From BJGV01 sp965205785 (lineage in GTDB: Bacteria > Pseudomonadota > Gammaproteobacteria > Burkholderiales > Nitrosomonadaceae): a stretch of 64,000 nucleotides of DNA. Made by a program: the position numbers and the translations under genes. The notes beneath the pieces are model-generated. The model ran no database searches and was not told the DNA's origin. It saw only the letters and a program-made list of their open reading frames with translations. Position 1 is the first letter of the stretch; the number at the start of each line of letters is the position of its first letter. Shown in pieces: positions 45,683 to 54,900 of the stretch. Where the stretch lies: NCBI GenBank assembly GCA_965205785.1, contig OZ242188.1, positions 62,001-126,000 of the forward strand, given 5' to 3'.

Positions 45683-45894
45683 TTTGCTTTCCTCTTTTGT
45701 TGAGCGGAGAAAAGTTCTCCGCAGAGGAAAGAATGCAAAATCTGAGTATTATTTCAGCCGCTTACAGGTCAAAGTTGGCATGCACAAATACGCACGTACT
45801 CAAAAACCCCAGCCAACAGGCATCTACAACCGTTGCTAGCATGATATTTTTTAGGCATCTGAAAAGTGGTCATACAAAGGAATGATATAAAACA

Positions 45895-46026
45895 TCATTC
45901 CTTTGACAAATTGCTCAGCACATTGTTCGATTCTGCATGTGCATCAGAAGGTGATGTTAGTTTACGTAAAACCACGACTGATAATATCTTGGCGACTTCT
46001 TGAATGCGTGCATTAGCACGAAACAC
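45895..46026 (-). CDS. Small conserved protein beside recombinase cassette
   Basis: A short frame reading (M)FRANARIQEVAKILSVVVLRKL ... SNLSKE. Small proteins starting ARxxEIxxIL are commonly divergently encoded upstream of DUF2924-recombinase cassettes in alphaproteobacteria (recalled pattern). The start is uncertain (GTG near 46026), and no good ribosome-binding site is visible. Confidence 0.4.
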   Translation of the reverse strand: MFRANARIQEVAKILSVVVLRKLTSPSDAHAESNNVLSNLSKE

Positions 46027-46124
46027 GGATTTTGACTTGACTTTTACCGGCAGGCAAGCGGTACTGGTCGCAGGACAAGGATCAGTTTTTCTGTCCTGCC
46101 GACTCACTACAGGAGAGATCCGTT

Positions 46125-46757
46125 ATGCCGGAATACCCGATATGCCCACATAATAATGAGCAACCCGTCACTACCGGTGCAGGCAGAGTAGTACCCGCTC
46201 CGGCACAACCGGTCCCTGCCCTGACAGAACAGCTCAATGCACTGGTACAACGGCCGGCCGGTGGGAGTAGACCTGACGGGACACCCGATGTCAGTGCCCG
46301 GATTGCCGCACTGACTGATCTCCCTCTCCCGGATCTGCGAAAACACTGGTTGCGTAGGTTTCATTGCCCCGCACCCAAAAGACTGAGCCGGGATCTGCTA
46401 CTCCGGGGCATTGCCTGTACCATGCAGGAACAGGTGTACGGTGGGCTGAAGGGTCCGGTCAGGCGGAAACTCCGATCGTTACTCAAAACGACTCTATCCG
46501 GAAAGCAAGCCGGTACCGGACCCGCCGCCTTGCTGCCCGGCATGCGGTTAGTCCGGGAATGGCACGGGCAAAGACATGATGTGCTAGTACTGGAGACCGG
46601 ATTTTCATTCCGGGGGCGGATGTATCCCTCCCTCACTGCCATTGCTAAAGAGATTACCGGCACGCACTGGTCCGGTCCGCGCTTCTTCGGACTGAACCGA
46701 TCTTCCCCCCGCATCCCGGAACCCGCCCTATGCGCTGTAACCGGAGCCCCGTCATGA
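46125..46757 (+). CDS. DUF2924 protein
   Basis: A 210-aa protein with GGAGAG 7 bases before the ATG. The C-terminal 150 residues show DUF2924: ARIAALTDLPLPDLRKHWLRRF, LSRDLLLRGIACTMQEQVYGGL, PGMRLVREWHGQRHDVLVLETGF, YPSLTAIAKEITGTHWSGPRFFGL. DUF2924 genes regularly precede large serine recombinases and their products are thought to assist them. GC content is visibly higher than in the prophage to its left. Its stop overlaps the recombinase start (ATGA). Confidence 0.9.
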   Translation: MPEYPICPHNNEQPVTTGAGRVVPAPAQPVPALTEQLNALVQRPAGGSRPDGTPDVSARIAALTDLPLPDLRKHWLRRFHCPAPKRLSRDLLLRGIACTMQEQVYGGLKGPVRRKLRSLLKTTLSGKQAGTGPAALLPGMRLVREWHGQRHDVLVLETGFSFRGRMYPSLTAIAKEITGTHWSGPRFFGLNRSSPRIPEPALCAVTGAPS

Positions 46758-48472
46758 CCGGAAGAAAGATGATGCCCGTGCGTTGTGCCATCTATACCCG
46801 TAAATCTTCCGAAGAGGGGCTGGAACAGGATTTTAATTCATTGGATGCGCAACGGGAAGCCTGTGAAGCCTATATCACCAGTCAGAAGCACGAGGGCTGG
46901 TGTGTCCTGCCACAACACTATGAGGATGGCGGCAAATCAGGCGCGGGCATGAACCGCCCGGCTCTGCAGCAACTGCTTGCAGCTATCCGCTCCCGAAAGG
47001 TGGATACCATCGTGGTGTACAAGATTGACCGCCTGACCCGTTCCCTGGCCGACTTTGCCCGGATGGTGGAATTGTTCGACGACAGAGGGATCACTTTTGT
47101 CTCGGTCACCCAGCAGTTCAATACCACCACCTCCATGGGGCGTCTGACGTTGAATGTGCTGTTATCCTTTGCCCAGTTTGAACGGGAGGTCACCGGTGAA
47201 CGGATCCGGGATAAGATTGCCGCTTCCAAGAAGAAGGGCATGTGGATGGGAGGCAATCTCCCTCTGGGCTATGATACAAAAGACCGGAAACTGATCATCA
47301 ACGGAGAAGAGGCCGACCAGGTTCGTCACATATTCAGACGGTACCGGGAGGTGGGATCCGTCTTCCGTTTAAGCGAGGTACTGGCATCAGAGGGGATCCT
47401 CAGCAAAGTCAGGATCAGTGCGAAGGGTCGCAGGAGCGGTGGGGTTCCGTTCCACCGGGGGGCACTGTACCACCTGCTGCAAAACCGGATCTATCTCGGG
47501 GAGATCACTCATAAAGGCCATTGTTATCCGGGCCGGCAGGAGCCCATCGTCGGACCGGAACTCTGGGATCAGGTGCAGGCACGTCTTGCGGAGAACCGGG
47601 TCGGGCATCACTCCGGTGAAAGAATCAAAGATCCGGCTCTGCTGGCCGGGCTCCTGTTTGACGGGGAGGGCAATCGTATGACGCCGGGTTATGCGGTGAA
47701 AAATGGCAAGCGCTATCGCTATTACCTCTCCCGATCCCTTACAACCGGGCCCCGCAGGAGTAGCCCGGCCGGCCTGCGCATCCCTGCCCGGGAGATCGAA
47801 CAACTGCTCTCTCACCGGTTACAGACTCTCTTTACCAGTACCGGTGAGCTGGTGGATGTGCTTTCCTCCCATATCACCGGAGCCGGGGCGTTACAACAGG
47901 TGATCAAAGAGGCGGCAAAACTGGCAGAGGAATGGCCCGCAAAAACCCCTTCTGAAAAACGATCCGTATGCATCGCACTCATCCAGCGCATTACTATCCG
48001 GGATCAGAACATCATCCTCCGCCTGCCGGTCCGTCATCTTTGCAGGTGGTTACAAAAAGAAAAACTCACCGCCGCAGCGCAGGCTTCCCCGACGGAGCCC
48101 GCACTCACCCTGAAGATTGATTTTGATCTCAGGCGCTGTGGGTATGGTCTGCGGATGCTGATCAATGGTATGCCTGCCGGAGGCAGAACTGAACCGGACA
48201 GGAAGCTCATCCGGCTGATCGTTACCGCGCATCGTATCCGGCAAAAACTCACGGAACCTCCCGGACGGAGCCTGGCCGACATTGCAGCAGAAGAAGGGTA
48301 TGGAAGTTCCTATGCTACCCGCCTGCTCAGGCTTGCCTTCCTGTCCCCGAAGATTACCACTGCCATCCTGAACGGAAGACAACCGGCAGAGTTGACACCG
48401 GTCACTCTCATGCGCAATACAAAATATCCTCTCGACTGGCAGCAACAGCTACCGGTTTTCCGGATCATTTAG
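46754..48472 (+). CDS. Large serine recombinase (resolvase/invertase family)
   Basis: Site-specific DNA recombinase of 572 aa, start ATG 46754 with GGAG upstream and 4-base overlap with DUF2924. The catalytic domain has CAIYTRKSSEEGLEQDFNSL with the nucleophilic Ser in YTRKSS, then IVVYKIDRLTRSLADFARMVE and LNVLLSFAQFEREVTGERIRDK. A recombinase domain (GGVPFHRGALYHLLQNRIYLGEITHKG) and a zinc-ribbon-like, degenerate part follow. The C-terminus carries an HTH (RSLADIAAEEGYGSSYATRLLRLAFLSP). It looks intact and could act on the element carrying it; I could not identify its attachment sites. Confidence 0.92.
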   Translation: MTGRKMMPVRCAIYTRKSSEEGLEQDFNSLDAQREACEAYITSQKHEGWCVLPQHYEDGGKSGAGMNRPALQQLLAAIRSRKVDTIVVYKIDRLTRSLADFARMVELFDDRGITFVSVTQQFNTTTSMGRLTLNVLLSFAQFEREVTGERIRDKIAASKKKGMWMGGNLPLGYDTKDRKLIINGEEADQVRHIFRRYREVGSVFRLSEVLASEGILSKVRISAKGRRSGGVPFHRGALYHLLQNRIYLGEITHKGHCYPGRQEPIVGPELWDQVQARLAENRVGHHSGERIKDPALLAGLLFDGEGNRMTPGYAVKNGKRYRYYLSRSLTTGPRRSSPAGLRIPAREIEQLLSHRLQTLFTSTGELVDVLSSHITGAGALQQVIKEAAKLAEEWPAKTPSEKRSVCIALIQRITIRDQNIILRLPVRHLCRWLQKEKLTAAAQASPTEPALTLKIDFDLRRCGYGLRMLINGMPAGGRTEPDRKLIRLIVTAHRIRQKLTEPPGRSLADIAAEEGYGSSYATRLLRLAFLSPKITTAILNGRQPAELTPVTLMRNTKYPLDWQQQLPVFRII

Positions 48473-48773
48473 TTCCCTCTGCATCGCTGCCCTGCCAGCT
48501 GCCAGCTGGCATCGGACTGACTAGATTGCTTTCCCCGATCCCTCCCGCAAATCCACACGCTTTATTGCCCCGCATCACAGGATCGCAGCAGGGGCAATCC
48601 GTACGGTTCATTTCGCGAACAGAGATATCGGGAGTATGATGGTCAGGACAGGCGACTCAAAGTGTCTCTCCGGAGCACACACCCTACCGGAAGCCGGCTA
48701 AGCCCCCGACAGGCCGGGAGTTTAGCCAGTAACAGAAATAGAAATACATATATAATATCAACAGGTTATGTGG
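48473..48773. other. Spacer between recombinase and repeat copy B
   Basis: About 300 bases without a gene. It contains small GCCAGCTG repeats (48488-48512) and is otherwise featureless. An attachment half-site may lie here but cannot be shown. Confidence 0.45.
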
Positions 48774-48825
48774 TGGCGGTGGGGGCAGTCTGAAGCGAAC
48801 CCGTCTCTGTGCCGGATCTGGTGAT

Positions 48826-49013
48826 TTACAGGGAATTAACAGGGAATATCACTCATTTTAGGGGTGGATTCGGTTACCGGCATCCGGATGTACCAGACCA
48901 TAGCAGGGAACTAAGGTCATTTCCCTGCTCCGTGTTAACAGGGAAAATGATTGTATGTAGCAGGGAAATCCGGTTAGCCAAACAGGGAAAGTGTTTGGCT
49001 AAACAAGGAAGAC
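48826..49013. repeat. Cluster of CAGGGAA motifs (copy B)
   Basis: Identical to the cluster at 10373-10560. It lies just downstream of the coiled-coil gene and at the left edge of repeat B. Confidence 0.6.
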
Positions 49014-49090
49014 AGCTCATCGGTTAGCAAATGAAGAGATTCCCGCCTGAGATGTCCGCCCGACAGCAGGCGGTGTAGTGTGTGTACCGG

Positions 49091-49651
49091 TCAGAGTAAT
49101 TTGATACCAGCGATCAGTAGGCCGACCATGGCCATGTTCAACCCGACCACCCAGACGATAATGCTGTTCTTTGCCGTTGCGATATCGCCGGCAGTCTTAA
49201 GACCCAACTTCTCTACATCGGCCCGGACGGTCGCAATCTCTGCTCTGGTCTCCTGACGCAGGGTTTCGATATCGGCTCTGGTCTCCTGACGCAGGGTTTC
49301 GATATCGGCTTTGGTCTCCTGACGCAGGGTTTCGATATCAGCCCGGACGGTCGCAATCTCTGCTCTGGTCTCCTGACGCAGGGTTTCGATATTAGTTTTG
49401 GTCTCCTGGCGCAGGGTTTCAATATCGGCTTTGGTCTCCTGACGCAGGGTTTCGACGTTCGCCTGAACAGCCGCTATATTACCCTTAGTCTCCTGACGCA
49501 GGACTTCGATATCGGTTTTGGTGGCGAGATTATGTTCCAGCAGCAGCGTCTGTTCCCGAACCATGGCTTCCGCCTGCGACTCCGGAAGCCCCGCTTCTGT
49601 CAACCGGCGTACCGCCGCATGGGTATCATAAACAACCGTTGTCTGGCTCAT
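49091..49651 (-). CDS. Coiled-coil membrane-anchored protein, copy B
   Basis: The 186-aa version of the gene at 10638-11078, with identical ends. The coiled coil is longer by 40 residues: three extra 11-residue units of the type ETLRQETRADI plus a 7-residue linker ATVRADI. A hendecad period implies a right-handed coiled coil whose length changes in steps by unit duplication. C-terminal membrane helix VVGLNMAMVGLLIAGIKL unchanged. Confidence 0.75.
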   Translation of the reverse strand: MSQTTVVYDTHAAVRRLTEAGLPESQAEAMVREQTLLLEHNLATKTDIEVLRQETKGNIAAVQANVETLRQETKADIETLRQETKTNIETLRQETRAEIATVRADIETLRQETKADIETLRQETRADIETLRQETRAEIATVRADVEKLGLKTAGDIATAKNSIIVWVVGLNMAMVGLLIAGIKLL

Positions 49652-49767
49652 GGGAGTAGTATAAACCTTCTCCGGGCAGTTTGAAACCCTGTGATGTTTG
49701 ATTTTAGCTGACCTGAGACTACTCCTTATGCCCTGAACCCGATGTAGCCACCGTTTCTGTCCCGGCA

Positions 49768-49830
49768 TTAAAAGCGTACATCCAGCCACATATACCCTCC
49801 GATGGCCTGGGCATTGCCTGCTCTCCTCGC
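49768..49830 (-). pseudogene. 3' stub of an autotransporter gene (copy B)
   Basis: Identical to 11195-11257: last 20 codons of an autotransporter barrel ending WLDVRF, with nothing of the rest of the gene left. Its presence in both copies means the loss predates the duplication or was spread by conversion. Confidence 0.85.
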
Positions 49831-49915
49831 TTCCTTTGCTTTTAGCCAAATGCTGAAGGAAACCGGAATTGGGTTAAATTCAGACCGTACTCGCGAGAAA
49901 CACGTGCGACATAGT

Positions 49916-50272
49916 TTACGCAGCTCGTGGCTCAATCTCTTTTTCAATTTGTTTACGCAAACTCCGGTTCGCGACATCCAGATCGTAGCGAGCTTGTAGG
50001 TTGATCCAGAACTCTGCCGTCGTTCCAAAATAACGTGCCAGCCGAAGAGCCGTATCTATGGTGATGGTACGACAACCACGCACAATGTCATTGGCCCGGG
50101 AGCGCGGCACATGAATGGCGTTGGCAAATTCATAAACACTGAGTCCCAGTGGCTCTAAAAAATCATCATGCAGGATTTCACCGGGATGAACGGGCAAAAG
50201 ACGCTTTCCGGAAACGACATCAGAGGAGAAGTCCACTTGGTGATTATCTAAATCTTCGCGCTTAATGGTCAT
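49916..50272 (-). CDS. higA: HigA-type antitoxin, copy B
   Basis: Same protein as 11343-11699, 118 aa, with HigA motif PVHPGEILHDDFLEPLGLSV and XRE HTH. Having two identical antitoxin genes in one genome means either could protect against both toxin copies, so deletion of the island between A and B would not expose the cell to the toxin. Confidence 0.93.
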   Translation of the reverse strand: MTIKREDLDNHQVDFSSDVVSGKRLLPVHPGEILHDDFLEPLGLSVYEFANAIHVPRSRANDIVRGCRTITIDTALRLARYFGTTAEFWINLQARYDLDVANRSLRKQIEKEIEPRAA

Positions 50273-50283
50273 TGGCTTTTTCC

Positions 50284-50565
50284 TTAATGGTAATCAACAA
50301 TCTCAGCGTTCCAGGCATCGTCGTCACGCCAAACAAAACAAACACGCCATTGATCATTGATGCGAATACTATACTGGCCTTTCCTATCACCGCGCAATGC
50401 CTCCAATTGATTGCCAGGCGGGATACGAAAATCATCGAGCTGAGTTGCTGCATCGACTACCATCAGTTTAGACCGGGCTCGCTTTTGGATTTTCAGAGGC
50501 AGACTCTTCACGGCATATCCGGAGAAAATGGCGGCAGTCCGTTTGTCAGCAAAACTCTTAATCCT
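50284..50565 (-). CDS. higB: HigB-type toxin lacking a canonical start codon, copy B
   Basis: Identical to 11711-11992, including AGG at the position of the expected ATG (50563-50565). The only standard start in frame is GTG at 50509-50511, which would remove the first 18 residues of the RelE fold (beta strand 1 and part of helix 1). Confidence 0.8.
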   Translation of the reverse strand, partial: RIKSFADKRTAAIFSGYAVKSLPLKIQKRARSKLMVVDAATQLDDFRIPPGNQLEALRGDRKGQYSIRINDQWRVCFVWRDDDAWNAEIVDYH

Positions 50566-50572
50566 GACTAAG

Positions 50573-50591
50573 CGTACTGCAAATCAGTACG
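50573..50591. promoter_or_regulatory. Palindromic operator before higBA (copy B)
   Basis: Same CGTACTG-CAAAT-CAGTACG inverted repeat as at 12000-12018, at the same distance from higB. Confidence 0.65.
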
Positions 50592-51349
50592 TCTCGCCAA
50601 CCAAAACGTAATCCCAATATCAATAACAAGTTACATTGTTCGGTTTATGCACCATGAGACTGAGGTGGTCTACTTTTTTAAACAGTTTGGCAGCGAGTTA
50701 AAGTGTATTCCATTACCTGATTATGCTGCCAGAATCCTGTTTATCACATCCTGCTGCTGTTGAGTTGGTGGATTGCAGACAGACCTTAGCCGGTTCCGGA
50801 TGGGATGGAAAGCGTGCAGATACAATGGACAAGAAAAAAACACAGTAAAACTATGGTAGCTCGTTTGAATTCTTTGACAACAGATCAGTAGTGCCTGCAC
50901 CGCTATCAATTAAGATTCTGATAATAGCCAAAAATACTGCAATTGTCGAATACTAAAGGTTTGCAGTATCTATTTTTTTCTGCTGACGAATTTTCTCGTA
51001 TCCGATCTGCAAGTTTTTCTTCGGTCAGATTCCCCCGGATACCGGCTTGATGAAGATCTGATATCTTTCAGCATCTGAGGCAGATAAATCCGTTCCATTG
51101 AGTTTCAGAAATAATCGACAAGTCATAAATGCAGTCCGTTTATACTGTCTGCAAAGTGATGGTTGCAATGCTATGGGCGTAAAAAAGCCACCATGGCAGA
51201 GATGCCTCTGCAGTGTAATTGTACAGATTCTTTTGTTTTGCTAACGCAGACCAGGGCAGTTCTCTACATCGGGGAGAGCCTTAGCAGGCGGGGCAAAGTA
51301 TATAACTGTAACCGCCACAGCAGATTTTGGATGGAGCGCAGTATACCGA
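50592..51349. other. Spacer between higB and second coiled-coil gene (copy B)
   Basis: Matches 12019-12776 almost base for base. No gene, RNA or terminator that I can support. Confidence 0.5.
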
Positions 51350-51736
51350 TCAGAGCAGTTTGCTGCCGGCGATCAGTAGGCCAACCATGCCCATGTTCAG
51401 CCCGACCACCCAGACGATAATGCCGTTCTTTGCTGCTGCGATCTCTGCCCTGGTCTCCTGACGCAGGGTTTCGATACCGGCTGAAGTCTTGAGACTCAGC
51501 TTCTCAATATCCGCTCTGGTCTCCTGGCGCAGAGCCTCAACGTTTGCCTGAACAGCCGCTATATTACCCTTAGTCTCCTGACGCAGGACTTCGATATCGG
51601 TTTTGGTAGCAAGATTATGCTCCAGCAGCAGCGTCTGTTCCCGCACCATAGCTTCCGCCTGCGACTCCAAAATCCCCGCTTCTGTCAGCCGGCGTACCGC
51701 CGCATGGGTATCATAAACAACCGCTGTCTGCTTCAT
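51350..51736 (-). CDS. Second coiled-coil membrane-anchored protein (intact, copy B)
   Basis: A 128-aa protein, MKQTAVVYDTHAAVRRLTEAG ... VVGLNMGMVGLLIAGSKLL, of the same DUF1640/CCDC90-like family as 49091-49651 but with a shorter coiled coil that includes a distinct ADIEKLSLKTSAGIETL segment. The start ATG is at 51734-51736. It lies 172 bases downstream of the autotransporter stop. The copy A counterpart is frameshifted and shortened. Confidence 0.75.
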   Translation of the reverse strand: MKQTAVVYDTHAAVRRLTEAGILESQAEAMVREQTLLLEHNLATKTDIEVLRQETKGNIAAVQANVEALRQETRADIEKLSLKTSAGIETLRQETRAEIAAAKNGIIVWVVGLNMGMVGLLIAGSKLL

Positions 51737-51908
51737 GGGGATAGTATAAGCCTTCTCCGGTCAGTTTGAAACCCCGGGATGTATAAGCCGATTAGGTTTT
51801 GTTTCAGTTGTTGGCCTGATCACGGACCGGATCAGGCCTGTCTGTCATCACCCGACCCACACAAATGCGCTACGGTTGTCAGTACGTTCCTTAACCTGAT
51901 TCCCGGTA

Positions 51909-54900
51909 TTAAAAGCGTACATCCAGCCACATATGTCCTCCGATGGCCTGGGCATTGCCGGATCTCCTGGCATATTCCAGATCTCCGTTCATTGCCATCA
52001 CGTCTGTGATCTGGTAGCGCATTCTGATTCCGCCGAAACCACCCGGAATCGTATCCTCTCCACTAATCCGGTATGAAACCGAAGGCCCTCCGCCCAGACG
52101 GGCTCTAACACTGTCTCTGCCAAAATGCGTGAACGTTGCCCCGCCCCGCACCTCCACCTCTCCCTGGTCATCATCAAAAGTCCTCGCCAGGGCCAGCTCC
52201 ATCCGCCCGTCAATAATATTCACGCTCCGACCGCTGAAGCTGATATTGGAATGGGTCGTCCCACTTTCCGTATGACTGCCAAAATGACCATACGTGTAGG
52301 CAATCTGTGCCCTCGGGCGAAATTCCATCCCGTTACCCAGTTCTTTAAACCACTTCAGCGACAGAGACGGGCTCACATAAAAGTTATCGTATTTCCCGTT
52401 CGCCACTTCCTGCCCTCTTGCCGTGTCCTGCACCGTACGCGCACTGTCATGATGGGCATAACCGAAAATGACCGCACCGTCCAGGTTAAACTCCCCGATC
52501 GACTGTTGTCCGTACGCCCCGACAAAACCATGTGTGGCCGAATCTCTGACTGAGGTCACCTTGGTCCGGATCAGATCCTGACCTACTCCGGCAAACAGAC
52601 CTGCCCGCCGGCCGTTATCCAAGCGCACATCCACCCCGCCCGAAGCACCATACAGCCTGTGATCCCAGGCTAAGGCCAGTTCATCGTCATCGCGCTCGGA
52701 GACCGTACCGAACAAACCACCCCAGACACCCTGCCGGGTCGCCGTCCCGCGGGGCAGGCGACTGCTGTCCAGGCGCTGAAATACCTGCCGCCGGATCTGC
52801 CCGGTCATCGCACCCAGCGTGATGCGGGTCGCAGACTGTGCGGTCGGATCCACCACCGCTACTGCATTGCTGTTGTACAGAACCGGAACCCGTCCGGACC
52901 GGACCGTATCCACCCCCCGGATGGCAAAAGTCCGGGACGGCCCGCGCCCCTGTGTCTTGGCTACAATATCAAAAATATCATTATCTCCTTCGCTCTCTCC
53001 CAGATCGGAATATCCGTCAATGATCGCTTGTGCCCCCAGGATCAGGGTCTGATTCTCCTCATCAGAGCCTCTTATCACGTAGGAGCCTTCTCCTGTGGCA
53101 GATACCTTGCCGTTGACCGTGATCTCACTGTTACCCGTTGCGACAATACCATGTGCGTTATCCCCGGTGGTCGTGATCATCCCGTCATTACGGATTGTTG
53201 CATTCGCCCCGGTTGAGGCAATACCGTGTGCACCGGCTCCGATCGTGGTGATCATACCATCGGCCGCATTGGTGATCATTGCATTCGCCCCGGTCGAGAA
53301 AATACCATGTGCAGTGTCTCCGGTCGTGGTAATGGTGCCCATATTGCTGATATCCCCCGTGCCAGTGGAGGCAATACCGGCAGCGCCAACTCCACCCGTA
53401 GTAATCATACCACCGGCAGCATTGATGATCGCTCCCGCACCACTTGAGAAAATAGCATGGGCATTATCCTCGCTCGTGGTGATCGTGCCACCGGCAGCAT
53501 TGGTGATTGTTACACCACTTCCCTCCGACTGAATACCGTGTGCATTACTTCCGGTCGTGCTGATCATCCCGTTATTCGTGATATCGCCATCTCCTGATGA
53601 GATTATACCAGCAGCATTGTCTCCGATCGTGCTGATCGTGCCCTCGTTCGTGATCTCACCGCCTCTTGAGAAAATACCGTGCCCGAAATTTCCGCTCGTG
53701 CGGATCGTACCACTGCCCGAATTGGTGATTGCCGTGTCAGCCCCGTCGGAGTAAATGCCCCGAAGGGATGAGTCGATCGTCCCGCTATTGGTGATTCTAT
53801 CAATATCGCCGGTGGAGCGAATCCCATGCCCGGAGGAAGTAATTTCCCCCTCGTTCGTAATATCCCCTGTGCCGGTGGAGGAAATACCGTCTGCACGAAT
53901 TCCGGTGGTGGTGGTAATCGTGCCACCGGCAGCATTGGTGATGATCGTGTCAGCGCCCGTGGAGCGAATGCCGACTCTGCCCGAATTGATCGTACCGGTA
54001 TTGGTGATCGTATCGGTATCGCCTTCGGAGCGAATCCCTGTGCCGGCTGAATTGATCATACCGGTATTGGTAATCATATCGCTATTACCCGTGGAGCGAA
54101 TCCCTTCCGCACCATCTCCGGTCGTAGTGATCGTGCCTTCGTTGGTGATATCTCCCGTGCCGGTGGAGGCAATACCGTGCGAATCGTCTCCGGTCGTTTC
54201 AATTACGCCCCCGTTGGTAATATCCCCTGTGCCGGTGGAGAAAATACCGTGTGCGTTATCCCCGCTCGTAGTGATCGTGCCAGTCAGAACATCCTGTCCT
54301 GATTCCGTGGCAACCGTCCTGTTCTCATTGGTGATCGCACCCGTTCCCGTTGCGGAAATACCATGTGCTTCGTCTCCGCTCGTGGTGATCGTGCCACCAA
54401 AATTAGTAATTGCCGTGTCATCCCCTGATGAGAGAATCCCTTCTCTGCCCGAATTGATCGTACCGGTATTGTTGATCGTATCCCTATTGCCGGCGGAGCG
54501 AATCCCATACCCGGAGGAAGTAATTTCCCCCTCGTTCGTGATCGTACCTGTGCCGGTGGAGGAAATACCATGTGCATTGAATCCGCTCGTGGTGTTAATC
54601 GTGCCACCGGCAGCATTGGTGATGATCGTGGCAGCGCCCGTTGAGCGAATCCCTGTGCTGCCTGAATTGATCGTCCCGCTATTGGTGATTCTATCGTTAT
54701 TGCCGGTGGAGCGAATCCCCTGCCCGGATGAGGTGATCTCGCCACCATTTCTAATATCCCCTGTGCCGGTGGAGGAAATACCGTCTACGAAAGATCCTCT
54801 CCTCGTGGTGGTGTTAATCGTGCCACCGGCAGCATTAGTAATGATCGTGGCAGCGCCCGTTGAGCGAATGCCGACTCTGCCCGAATTGATCGTACCGGTA

